Positions 55,498 to 63,638 of a stretch of DNA of 64,000 nucleotides are shown one piece after another. The translations under genes were made by a program, and so were the position numbers. Origin of the DNA: Pelagibacterium montanilacus (lineage in GTDB: Bacteria > Pseudomonadota > Alphaproteobacteria > Rhizobiales > Devosiaceae). The first letter of the stretch is position 1, and each line of letters opens with the position of its first letter. The stretch spans positions 124,001 through 188,000 of the forward strand of contig NZ_RZMX01000046.1 in NCBI RefSeq assembly GCF_003992665.1. Reading direction: 5' to 3'. The notes under the pieces were generated by a model, which saw nothing but the letters and a program-made list of their open reading frames with translations, was not told the DNA's origin and did no database searches.

Positions 55498-57180
55498 TTA
55501 TTTCATGGTTCCAATATAGGCGCCGAATGGCCCGAAACTCAACGTATTGCCATCGACCCGGGCATCCGAACCCGGCGCGCCGGCGTCCGCCACGCCCCCC
55601 AGGGTCTCCAGTTCGAACGTCATAGGCTCTGCGCTCATGTTGTAGACGCACACGAGGGTCTCCTCCCCCAGGGTGCGGGTGAACGCCAGAACGGGTTCGG
55701 GCGTGTTCTCGATCAGCGTCAGATCGCCCTTGACCAGTGCCGGGTGCTGCCGGCGGAAGGCCAGAACGGACCGGTAGAAGGAGAGAAACGAGTTGGCGAC
55801 GTGCTCCTGCTGGTCGACTGCGGCGTGCAGATGCTGAGCGGGCACGGGCAGCCATGTGCGGTTTGCGGCCGAAAAGCCGCCATTGTGGCCATGGGCCTGC
55901 CACACCATCGGCGTCCGGCAGCCATCCCGGCCCTTGAACTCGGGCCAGAATTCGATGCCGTAGGGGTCGACCAGATCCTCGAAGGCCAGTTCAGCTTCGG
56001 TCAGGCCCAGCTCCTCGCCCTGATAAAGGCACACCGAGCCGCGCATGGTCATGAGCAGCAGCGCGGCCTGCCGGGTGACCAGATCCTCAAAGCCGTGCGG
56101 CGCCCAGCGGGAAACGTGACGCACTACATCGTGGTTGGAAAAGGCGAGGCATACCCAACCCTGGGGCGCTTCGGCTTCAAGCGCGGACATGGCAGATCGG
56201 AAATAGGGGGCCGAATACTGCCCACCGAGATAGTCGAACGTATAGCACATATGCAGCATGTCATCGCCGGAGGTGTAGGCGGCCATAAGTTCGAGCTGAC
56301 GCTGGGCATCGCCGATTTCGCCCACGGTCGCACGCCCCGGATACTCCTCGATCAGAGCCCGCAAGCGCTTGAGAAACGCTATGTTGTCCGGACGACTCTT
56401 GTCGTGCACATGGTCCTGGAGATTGTAGGGATTGACCGCCGGCGCCATAGCGGCGCTGTAATTTTCCGTGCCGATCGGAGGATTGTTTTCCAGCCCAGGA
56501 GAGTGAAAATAGAAATTGACGGTGTCCAGTCGAAACCCGTCCACGCCGCGCTCGAGCCAGAACCGCATATCGGCGAGAACGGCGTCCTGGACATCCCCGT
56601 TGTGGAAGTTGAGATCGGGCTGGGCCGCAAGGAAGTTATGCAGATAGTACTGCATGCGGCGGCCGTCCCACTGCCAGGCCGAGCCGCCGAAGATCGAGAG
56701 CCAGTTGTTGGGCGGGGTGCCGTCTGGGCGGGGATCGGCCCAGACGTACCAGTCGGCCCGCTCATTGGTCCGTGATACCCGGCTTTCGGCAAACCAGGGA
56801 TGGCGATCCGAGGTGTGGGAGATCACCTGGTCGATGATGACCTTGAGCCCGAGCGCATGCGCTTTCTCCACCAGCCGGTCGAAATCCTCGAGCGAGCCGA
56901 AGCTGGGGTCGATGTCGCGATAATTCGAGACGTCGTATCCGAAATCCTTCATCGGCGAGGTGAAAACCGGAGAGAGCCAGATGGCATCCACCCCCAGATC
57001 GGCGACATACTCCAGGCGCGACGTGATCCCGACGAGATCGCCGATGCCATCCCCGTTGTGGTCCTGGAACGAGCGGGGATAGATCTGGTAGATCACGGCG
57101 CCGCGCCACCAGTCCGTGCCGACCGGAGAGGTGTCTGCCGGGTGCAGGACGTGCATGGCGGCAGGCGCAAAATGACTCAT
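55498..57180 (-). CDS. aglA: alpha-glucosidase (GH13)
   Basis: A 560-residue glycoside hydrolase family 13 enzyme for hydrolysis of alpha-glucosides such as maltose, sucrose or trehalose. The catalytic residues are intact: DGFRLDTVNFY (nucleophile), TVGEIGD (acid/base) and FSNHDVVR. The N-terminal IYQIYPRSFQDHNGDGIGDL is typical of oligo-1,6-glucosidase/AglA enzymes. There is no signal peptide, so it acts on imported sugar in the cytoplasm. The start at MSHFAPAAMHV was chosen over an extended frame running into the operator region. It is expressed divergently from aglR, with a CCAAAACGTTTTGG operator between. Confidence 0.92.
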   Translation of the reverse strand: MSHFAPAAMHVLHPADTSPVGTDWWRGAVIYQIYPRSFQDHNGDGIGDLVGITSRLEYVADLGVDAIWLSPVFTSPMKDFGYDVSNYRDIDPSFGSLEDFDRLVEKAHALGLKVIIDQVISHTSDRHPWFAESRVSRTNERADWYVWADPRPDGTPPNNWLSIFGGSAWQWDGRRMQYYLHNFLAAQPDLNFHNGDVQDAVLADMRFWLERGVDGFRLDTVNFYFHSPGLENNPPIGTENYSAAMAPAVNPYNLQDHVHDKSRPDNIAFLKRLRALIEEYPGRATVGEIGDAQRQLELMAAYTSGDDMLHMCYTFDYLGGQYSAPYFRSAMSALEAEAPQGWVCLAFSNHDVVRHVSRWAPHGFEDLVTRQAALLLMTMRGSVCLYQGEELGLTEAELAFEDLVDPYGIEFWPEFKGRDGCRTPMVWQAHGHNGGFSAANRTWLPVPAQHLHAAVDQQEHVANSFLSFYRSVLAFRRQHPALVKGDLTLIENTPEPVLAFTRTLGEETLVCVYNMSAEPMTFELETLGGVADAGAPGSDARVDGNTLSFGPFGAYIGTMK

Positions 57181-57280
57181 TTCCGGCAAGCCCTCCCCTG
57201 GAACGCGGAACCGCAAGCGGCCGCTTGGATGGTGTTTTCCCATTCTGCGCGGCGGAACCCGAGCGGTTCGCTGTCGTTGA

Positions 57281-57294
57281 CCAAAACGTTTTGG
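57281..57294. promoter_or_regulatory. AglR (LacI) operator between aglA and aglR
   Basis: CCAAAACGTTTTGG is a perfect 14-bp palindrome with the central CG typical of LacI-family operators. The same sequence occurs at 62367 and, one base changed, at 62384. Its position between divergent aglA and aglR predicts repression of both. Confidence 0.88.
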
Positions 57295-57448
57295 AGATAT
57301 AGGCATACGCGGGCGGAAGCGGGCGCGTCAACAGCACTCGATAAAATTGGCAGGGACGGTGCTTGGCGGTATAAGTCTCGGCAGAACGGGGCAGGAAAAA
57401 GCCCTTGAGCAGCGCCACCCAACCCGTGGCGCGGAGGAGAACCAGAGC

Positions 57449-58537
57449 ATGCCAGACACGGGGCGACGGGCGCGGCGGGCCCCGGGAGCCGGAAGCCGGA
57501 ACGTCACGATCAAGGACGTCTCGGCAGAGCTGGGCCTGTCGATCACCACCATATCGCGGGCGCTGAACGGGTATGGCGACGTTTCGGAAAAGACGCGCAA
57601 GAGGGTGTTCGAGGCGGCGCGCAGGATCGGCTACACCCCGAACCGCAACGCCCAGCGGCTTGTGACCCAGCGCAGCCATTCCATCGCCTGGGTGCAGCCC
57701 GACGACGAGAACAAGTTCACCGACCCCCACTTCGTGGAGGTGATGGCTGGCGTGCTCCGCGAGGCGCGTGTGAGCCGGTACGACATCGTGATGTCGAGCG
57801 AAGTCCCTTCCCAGCAGATCGCGACCTATGAGCGCTACGTGGCCGATCGCAGCGTGGACGGGTTCATCGTCGACCTGCCCAGGCCCAACGACGCCAGGAT
57901 CGACTATCTGCTCGAGGCAGGCGTTCCTTTCGTGGTGCACGGGCGGGACACGCGCGCCGAGCGCTATGGCTGGGTCGATGTGGACAATTACGGCAATTTC
58001 TTCAACATCGCCAAGCTGGTGATCGAGAACGGGCACAGGAAGTTCGCTTTCATAAATGGCGACGAACAGTTCCTTTATGCTTCGGCGCGCCGGCGCGGGG
58101 TGGAGGATGCGCTGTTGGCCATGGACCTTCCGCCCGACACCGCGGTGCTGCTCGAGGGCACGCACCCCATGGGCGAGGCCGGCTTCCAGCTCACCGAGCT
58201 CGCGCTGGCCGATCCGGCGATAACCGCGTTCGTCTATTCCTCGACCCTGATGGCGATCGAGGGCAATGCCGCCCTGCTTCGGGCGGGCCGGACCCCGGGC
58301 GAGGATGCCATGCTGGTTTCGATGCACGATGAGTTGCGCTATCTCAACCTCGCGCCCATCGAAGGAGTGGTGACGCTGGTTCGGTCCTCCCTGCGCTCGG
58401 CGGGGCGCGCCATGGTGGCCGAAGTGATCCGCCAGTGCGACCAGGGTACCGTCTCAGGCACCATCATCCCGTCCCTGTTCGATCTGGCCGAAGGTGTCAC
58501 CGCGCAGACGATCAGCCGGGACGTGCTGTTCGCCTGA
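57449..58537 (+). CDS. aglR: LacI family transcriptional regulator of the agl genes
   Basis: A 362-residue LacI-type repressor. The N-terminal helix-turn-helix is VTIKDVSAELGLSITTISRA (about 18-37), followed by the hinge helix RRIGYTPNRNAQRLVTQRS and the sugar-binding core with SVDGFIVDLPRP and SDDLAIG-like later parts. The start MPDTGRRARRAPG follows GGAGGAGA; a start 102 bases upstream was rejected. It lies on the opposite strand between aglA and aglG, an arrangement that splits the agl operon. Three palindromes in the region are its likely operators. The inducer is inferred to be an alpha-glucoside or its breakdown product. Confidence 0.88.
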   Translation: MPDTGRRARRAPGAGSRNVTIKDVSAELGLSITTISRALNGYGDVSEKTRKRVFEAARRIGYTPNRNAQRLVTQRSHSIAWVQPDDENKFTDPHFVEVMAGVLREARVSRYDIVMSSEVPSQQIATYERYVADRSVDGFIVDLPRPNDARIDYLLEAGVPFVVHGRDTRAERYGWVDVDNYGNFFNIAKLVIENGHRKFAFINGDEQFLYASARRRGVEDALLAMDLPPDTAVLLEGTHPMGEAGFQLTELALADPAITAFVYSSTLMAIEGNAALLRAGRTPGEDAMLVSMHDELRYLNLAPIEGVVTLVRSSLRSAGRAMVAEVIRQCDQGTVSGTIIPSLFDLAEGVTAQTISRDVLFA

Positions 58538-58557
58538 ACCCGGGCTTGGCAAGGATG

Positions 58558-58588
58558 AGAAAAAGGGCCGCTCCAGTGGAGCGGCCCT
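58558..58588 (-). terminator. Rho-independent terminator after aglG
   Basis: On the minus strand AGGGCCGCTCC and GGAGCGGCCCT form a perfect 11-bp stem with a three-base loop, followed by a T-run. It ends the aglEFG transcript 26 bp after the aglG stop and lies between convergent aglG and aglR, so it can also end the aglR transcript from the other side, though with no T-run there. Confidence 0.9.
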
Positions 58589-58614
58589 CGACATGCCCGG
58601 CAACGGGGTCGGCC

Positions 58615-59817
58615 TCAGCCGCCTTTTACCGATCCGGCCAGCAGCCCGCGCACGAAGTAGCGCTGGAGCGAGAAGAACACGATCAGCGGTACGGTGATCG
58701 AGACGAAGGCGCCGGCGGTGAGGATTTCCCAGTTGTCGCCCCGCGAGCCGAGCAGCGCGCGCAGCTGGCCGGTCAACACCAATTCGTTCTGGCTCTGGCC
58801 CAGAAAGACGATGGCCACCAGCAGGTCGTTCCAGACCCACAGGAACTGGAAGATGGCGAAGGACGCCAGGGCCGGGAAGGACAGCGGCAGCACCATGGTG
58901 ACGAAGATGTTGAAGTGCGACGCCCCGTCGACCCGGGCCGACTCCATGATTTCCCTGGGCAGGCCGGCCATATAGTTACGCAGCAGGTAGATGGCCAGGG
59001 GCAGGCCGAACGCGGTATGCGCCAGCCATATGCCCAGATAGGATTTGGGATTGCCCCCGAAAGTGCCGGCGATGCCGTTGTACATGCGCAGAAGCGGGAT
59101 CAGCGACATCTGCAACGGGACCACGAGCAGGCCCACCATGAGCGCGACCAGGAGCGCCCGTCCGGGAAACCGCATCCAGGCCAGTGCATAGGCCGCGAAA
59201 GCCGCGATCAGGATGGGGATGATCGTTGCCGGCACGGTGACGGTGAAAGAGTTGACGAAGGCGCGTCCGATCCCCGCTGCCGTGAGCACTTCGGTGTAAT
59301 TCTCGAAGGTGAAGCGCGGCGGAACGGCGGCAGTATAGAACAACCGTGCCCTGTCATGCTCGAAGGCCGTCGGGGAGTTCCACACGTAAGTGCCGTCCGG
59401 CTCGACCGTGATTTCGCCTCCGATGCGCATCTCCGCGGTGGTGCCAGCTTCGAACTCGCCCGGATTGTTGATCGAGGTGCCGAAGCGTTCGATCACCTGA
59501 TTGGAGCCCTCGGCGAGGATATTGCCGCGGATGACGTATCCCCCGCCCTCCTCGACCTGATCCTCAGCGGTGCCCAGCGTGCCAGCTTCCGAACGCGAGA
59601 CTGTAGTGAGCGAGGTCCACCAGCCCGAGACTGCGAGCTGGTCCTTGTCGCGAACCGAGGAGACGAGGAGCCCGAACGTAGGGATCGTCCAGATCAGAAC
59701 GAGCAGAAGGAGAGCGGCATGGGCGGCAAGCCGCCCGGGGCTGACGCGAACTCTTGAGAGCAAACTGCTGGTTGCGGGTGCCGCCTCGGCCGGGCGTGCC
59801 TGAGTTACGGTAGCCAT
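58615..59817 (-). CDS. aglG: alpha-glucoside ABC transporter, permease AglG
   Basis: The second permease of the agl importer, 400 residues. After an N-terminal helix (about 33-53) a large periplasmic segment of about 110 residues (roughly 55-165) precedes five further helices and the EAA loop RVDGASHFNIFVTMVLPLS near 308-327. This long first loop is characteristic of AglG. Its ATG overlaps the aglF stop as TGATG, so the two permeases are translationally coupled. A strong terminator follows the gene, so aglA is not a simple extension of this transcript. Confidence 0.9.
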   Translation of the reverse strand: MATVTQARPAEAAPATSSLLSRVRVSPGRLAAHAALLLLVLIWTIPTFGLLVSSVRDKDQLAVSGWWTSLTTVSRSEAGTLGTAEDQVEEGGGYVIRGNILAEGSNQVIERFGTSINNPGEFEAGTTAEMRIGGEITVEPDGTYVWNSPTAFEHDRARLFYTAAVPPRFTFENYTEVLTAAGIGRAFVNSFTVTVPATIIPILIAAFAAYALAWMRFPGRALLVALMVGLLVVPLQMSLIPLLRMYNGIAGTFGGNPKSYLGIWLAHTAFGLPLAIYLLRNYMAGLPREIMESARVDGASHFNIFVTMVLPLSFPALASFAIFQFLWVWNDLLVAIVFLGQSQNELVLTGQLRALLGSRGDNWEILTAGAFVSITVPLIVFFSLQRYFVRGLLAGSVKGG

Positions 59818-60824
59818 CAGTGCGTCCCCTGTTCTGAGTTGGCCTGGCGGATGTTCCAGATCATCACGGGCAGAACGGCGATCATGATCACGAGCGCGAC
59901 CACCGAGCCGTGCCCGAAATGGTTGGCCCTGAACATCTGGTCGTACATGAAGTTGGCGAGCACCTGGGTGTTCCACTGGCCCCCGGTCATGGCCAGCACG
60001 ATGTCGAAGATCTTGAGCACGACGATGGTTATGGTGGTCCAGACTACCAGGATCGTGGGCAGGATCTGGGGCACCATGATGTCAAAGAAGATCCTGATGT
60101 CGCTGGCCCCGTCGATACGCGCGGCCTCCAGGGTTTCCTCGGGAATGCCGCGCAGCGCCGCCGACAGGATGACCATGGCGAACCCTGTCTGGATCCAGAC
60201 GAGGATGACCATGAGCAGGAAATTGTTCCAGAACGGAATGGTGATCCAGGCCTGCGGCTCGCCGCCGAACGCGACCACGATGGCGTTGAGAAGCCCGATC
60301 TGCTCGCCGCTACCGCGATAGTCGTAGATGAACTTCCAGATCACCGACGCGCCCACAAAGGAGATCGCCATGGGCATGAAGACCAGCGACTTGGCAATGT
60401 TGCCCCACCAGAGACGGTCGGCAAGAACCGCCACGAGCAGCCCGAATGCAGTCGAGGCCGCGGGCACCACGATCAGCCACAGAGCATTGTTGATCAGCGA
60501 TTGAACGAATTGCGGGCTGTTGACCGCCCATATCCAGTTCGAGATACCGACAAAATTGCGCCCGCCATTGTCAAAGAAGGTCAGCCGGATGGTCTCGAAG
60601 ACCGGATAGATCAGGTAGACTGTGAGAAAAAACAGCGCCGGAAACAGGAAGAGCCACGGGCGGACCCGCGTGCGCAGGCGGTCCCGGCGAATGGAGGTCG
60701 CATTATCGACCCCCTGGGTCGACAGCGCCTTGTCCAGAAGCCAGTTGCTGCCCCAGAAATAGAGAAACGCGAACCCAACGCCGACGACGATGGTTATGCC
60801 CGCATAGAGAACCTGTTCGATCAT
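59817..60824 (-). CDS. aglF: alpha-glucoside ABC transporter, permease AglF
   Basis: The first permease of the agl importer, 335 residues. It has about seven helices, with an extra N-terminal helix (IVVGVGFAFLYFWGSNWLLD) and the EAA loop EAARIDGASDIRIFFDIMVP near residues 233-252. The basic RRDRLRTRVRPWLF segment precedes the second helix. It follows aglE after 174 bp that hold a dispersed repeat and a separate hairpin, and it is coupled to aglG by TGATG. Sugar specificity cannot be read from the sequence and comes from the neighbours. Confidence 0.9.
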   Translation of the reverse strand: MIEQVLYAGITIVVGVGFAFLYFWGSNWLLDKALSTQGVDNATSIRRDRLRTRVRPWLFLFPALFFLTVYLIYPVFETIRLTFFDNGGRNFVGISNWIWAVNSPQFVQSLINNALWLIVVPAASTAFGLLVAVLADRLWWGNIAKSLVFMPMAISFVGASVIWKFIYDYRGSGEQIGLLNAIVVAFGGEPQAWITIPFWNNFLLMVILVWIQTGFAMVILSAALRGIPEETLEAARIDGASDIRIFFDIMVPQILPTILVVWTTITIVVLKIFDIVLAMTGGQWNTQVLANFMYDQMFRANHFGHGSVVALVIMIAVLPVMIWNIRQANSEQGTH

Positions 60825-60848
60825 CTGCTCACCCCCTCCCGGTCCGAT

Positions 60849-60877
60849 GATGCCGGTGCGCGAGACGCACCGGCATC
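60849..60877 (-). promoter_or_regulatory. hairpin in the aglE-aglF spacer
   Basis: GATGCCGGTGCG (60849-60860) and CGCACCGGCATC (60866-60877) are exact inverted arms of 12 bp with a five-base loop, 25 bp upstream of the aglF start. As between fbpA and fbpB, it could stabilise the binding-protein mRNA segment. No T-run follows. Confidence 0.65.
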
Positions 60878-60898
60878 CTTGGTTTGGTCAGACCTTTT

Positions 60899-61002
60899 GA
60901 GCGTTTCCAGAAACAGTCGAAACACTTTTCCGATTCGGAAACGCGACACATCAAGGACTTAGAGCTCCTGTTCTGATGCAATCAGAACAGGATATGCTCT
61001 AG
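60899..61002 (-). repeat. full copy of the two-hairpin dispersed repeat (reverse orientation)
   Basis: On the minus strand this copy reads CTAGAGCATATCCTG, the palindrome of TCTGATT/AATCAGA type, then ACACATCAAGG-type spacer and the GTTTCC-containing hairpin. It is inside an operon, between aglE and aglF. The aglE TAG stop (60999-61001) is part of its CTAGAGC terminus. Confidence 0.85.
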
Positions 61003-62306
61003 AGGTTGTCCCAGGCAGCCTGGATGTCTGCCGCGACCTCCTCGGCGGATGCGCCGCCCACGAAGTCCACCATGCCGGTCCAGAACGCGCCTGCGCCGAT
61101 GGCGCCGGGCATCAGGTCGGACGCGTCGAACCCGAAGGCATCGGCGCCGAGCAGGATCTCGCCCTGTGCGCGCAGTGTATCGTCGGCATAGGCGGCAAGA
61201 TCGGCACCCAGGTGCGGAGTCAGGAAGCCTGCGGTCGCCATCCAGATTTCATGGGCGGCCGGGGTCTTGAGGTAGTCCATGAACGCCCGGGCACCGGGCG
61301 TGTCGTTGGTGATCGCGGCCAGCGTGCCGCCCCCAAGGACAGGGTTGCCCAGATCCTTCTCGGCGAAGGCCGGGAAGTAGAAGAAGTCCGCATCGGTGCC
61401 CAGCTCGGTCCCATCTGGGAAGAACGAGGACACGAAGGAGGCCTGACGGTGCAGGTAGCACTGGGGCGGAACCTGGAAGAGGCCCGCGGGGCTGTCACGG
61501 AAGTCGGTGGTCCCAACCGCCTGGGTGCCGCCTGCGACCCAGCCTTCGCTCTTCACGAACGTGCCGAAGGTGTCGATCGCTTCGATAACTTCGGGCGAAT
61601 CGAAGGCGAGATCGTTGCTGACCCAGCGATCATAGACGGAGGGCTCGTGGAGGCGCAGCATGATGTCCTCGACCCAGTCGGTCGCCGGCCAGCCGGTGGC
61701 TGCGTCCGAACCGATACCGATGCACCAGGGCGTGCCGCCATCGGCGACGATCTGCTCGGAGAGAGCGATGAGATCTTCCATCGTCTCGGGCACTTCGTAG
61801 CCGGCATCGGCGAAGTTGTCGGGTACGTACCAGACAAGCGATTTGAGGTTCACGTTGTAGAAGAACCCGTACAGTTCGTCTTCACCGCTCTCGTTTGCAT
61901 AGGTGCCCAGATCCACCCAGGACTGGCCGGCTGCGTAGTTCTCGAGAACCCACTCTTCGGATCCTTCGGGAAGCGGGGTCAGAAAGCCCTGCTGAGCCAT
62001 GTTGGCGGCGAGGCCAGGCTGCGGGAAGAAGGTCACTTCGGGGGCCGAACCGGCCTGCGCGTCGATGACGATCTGCTGCTCGAGGCTGTCGGACCCGACA
62101 TACTCGGCATTCGCGCCGGTCTTTTCGTTAAAGTCGTCAACGACGGCCTGGAACGACTCGATCTCGACGCCACCGACCCAGGGGCCGAACACGGTAAAGG
62201 ATTCGCCAGCCAGATCGGGCAGCTCCACGTCCTGCGCGGTTCCGGCCGAGGTGAGGGCAAGCGCGAATGCTGCGGCGGAAATTCCCGCCAGCAAGGTTTT
62301 GTGCAT
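60999..62306 (-). CDS. aglE: alpha-glucoside ABC transporter, substrate-binding protein
   Basis: A 435-residue periplasmic binding protein with a signal peptide ([20 protein letters not shown], cleavage near AGTAQD). It has the CUT1-type features ESFTVFGPWVGGVEIESFQA and VDDFNEKTGANAEYVG near the start of the mature protein and PGARAFMDYLKTPAAHEIWM near the end. The start follows GGGAGGAC. Two operator palindromes (62367 and 62384) lie upstream. Maltose, sucrose or trehalose are plausible ligands but not determined. The TAG stop is in a dispersed repeat. Confidence 0.9.
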   Translation of the reverse strand: MHKTLLAGISAAAFALALTSAGTAQDVELPDLAGESFTVFGPWVGGVEIESFQAVVDDFNEKTGANAEYVGSDSLEQQIVIDAQAGSAPEVTFFPQPGLAANMAQQGFLTPLPEGSEEWVLENYAAGQSWVDLGTYANESGEDELYGFFYNVNLKSLVWYVPDNFADAGYEVPETMEDLIALSEQIVADGGTPWCIGIGSDAATGWPATDWVEDIMLRLHEPSVYDRWVSNDLAFDSPEVIEAIDTFGTFVKSEGWVAGGTQAVGTTDFRDSPAGLFQVPPQCYLHRQASFVSSFFPDGTELGTDADFFYFPAFAEKDLGNPVLGGGTLAAITNDTPGARAFMDYLKTPAAHEIWMATAGFLTPHLGADLAAYADDTLRAQGEILLGADAFGFDASDLMPGAIGAGAFWTGMVDFVGGASAEEVAADIQAAWDNL

Positions 62307-62366
62307 GTAGTCCTCCCATTGCACACATGAAGACGCGACGGATCGCATCAGTCGGTCGCCTCCCGC

Positions 62367-62380
62367 CCAAAACGTTTTGG
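62367..62380. promoter_or_regulatory. AglR operator 1 upstream of aglE
   Basis: CCAAAACGTTTTGG, identical to the site at 57281. It lies 61 bp upstream of the aglE start codon, where it could block the promoter of the aglEFG operon. Confidence 0.88.
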
Positions 62381-62383
62381 CTT

Positions 62384-62397
62384 CCAAAACGTTTTAG
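62384..62397. promoter_or_regulatory. AglR operator 2 upstream of aglE
   Basis: CCAAAACGTTTTAG matches the operator with one change in the last-but-one base. Its centre is 17 bp from operator 1, so two repressor dimers could bind on adjacent helical faces. Confidence 0.82.
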
Positions 62398-62554
62398 TCG
62401 CCTGTTGCAGTGCGGTTACCGGGGCGTGACGACAAGTCCAACGTTGCACAATCGAGCGCACTTGCCAAGACAGTACGCGATCACCAGGGACAACCGGGCC
62501 GGGCGCGCGCGATCGCTGTCGGGAGAAGACCTGCCGGGCTGGCCCGGACCGGGA

Positions 62555-63625
62555 TCAGCGCCGGGCGATTGCCGCAGCGATGGTCGCGCCGATCGAGAGG
62601 AACGCCTGCGTGTCGGGGCTTTCGGGCGCCACGGCTACGACGGGCCTGCCCTCGTCCCCGCCTTCGCGGATGGACATCACGAGCGGGATCTCCCCCAGAA
62701 AGACCGCGCCGATCTCCTCGGCCGCGCGCCGGGCACCGCCATGGCCGAAGATGTCGTATCGCTTGCCCGTATCGGGGGCGATGAAATAGCTCATGTTCTC
62801 GATGATGCCCAGAATGGGCACCTGAACCCTCGCCAGCATGTCGATGGCCTTGCGGGCATCGATCAGCGCCAGATCCTGAGGCGTCGAAACGATCACGGCG
62901 CCAGCCAGTTCCACCTGCTGGACGAGCGAAATCTGAATGTCACCGGTGCCGGGGGGCAGGTCGACCACGAGTACGTCGAGTTCGCCCCAGTCGGTCTCGC
63001 GCAAAAGCTGGCGCAGGGCGGACGTCGCCATTGGCCCGCGCCAGACCACGGCCTGATGGCCTTCGAGCATGGGCCCGATGGACATGGCCTTGAGCCCATA
63101 GACCTCGAACGGTCGGAAGATGCCGTCATCGCGGAGCGCCGGCTTGCCCTCTATGCCCAGAAGCTTGGGCAGGGACGGCCCGTAAAGGTCGGCGTCGAGG
63201 AGCCCTACCCGCAGACCCTGCGCCTTGAGCGCCAGCGCCAGATTGACCGCGCAGGTGGACTTGCCCACGCCGCCCTTGCCCGAGCCCACGGCGATGATGC
63301 GGGCGATGCCGGGGACCGGCTCGCGCGGCGGCGGTCCGGGACGGCGGGCCGAGGCGGGCTGGGCGTTCGAAGGGGGCTTTTCCGCCGAGAGCGACACCAT
63401 GACCTTTCGGCCCCCGGCCACCTTGAGCGCAGCTTCCTGGGCAGCGGCGCGCACGGGGCCGAAGGCGGCCTCCATGCCCGGCTGCACGGAAATGGCGAAC
63501 GCGGCAGCGCTTTTGGTGACGATGACGTCCGAAAGGCCGGGAAACGCGTCCAGCGTCCCGCCGCCGGGCACTTCGACCGTGCCCAGCGCCTTCAGGATGG
63601 CCTCCTGTACGGCCTTGTCGGTCAT
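62555..63625 (-). CDS. Mrp/ApbC family iron-sulfur carrier ATPase
   Basis: A 356-residue protein with an N-terminal MIP18/DUF59-like domain (about 1-85), a linker rich in Pro, and a P-loop ATPase domain with the deviant Walker A GSGKGGVGKSTCAVNLA (about 112-128), switch DADLYGPS and DLPPGTGD. In most family members the C-terminal CPxC motif binds a cluster. Here the place reads NMSYFIAPDTG, so both cysteines are absent, as I recall for other Rhizobiales. It is transcribed after the transaldolase-like gene, 13 bp away. Function in cluster delivery is inferred. Confidence 0.88.
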   Translation of the reverse strand: MTDKAVQEAILKALGTVEVPGGGTLDAFPGLSDVIVTKSAAAFAISVQPGMEAAFGPVRAAAQEAALKVAGGRKVMVSLSAEKPPSNAQPASARRPGPPPREPVPGIARIIAVGSGKGGVGKSTCAVNLALALKAQGLRVGLLDADLYGPSLPKLLGIEGKPALRDDGIFRPFEVYGLKAMSIGPMLEGHQAVVWRGPMATSALRQLLRETDWGELDVLVVDLPPGTGDIQISLVQQVELAGAVIVSTPQDLALIDARKAIDMLARVQVPILGIIENMSYFIAPDTGKRYDIFGHGGARRAAEEIGAVFLGEIPLVMSIREGGDEGRPVVAVAPESPDTQAFLSIGATIAAAIARR

Positions 63626-63638
63626 CGGGCGTCCAGGA

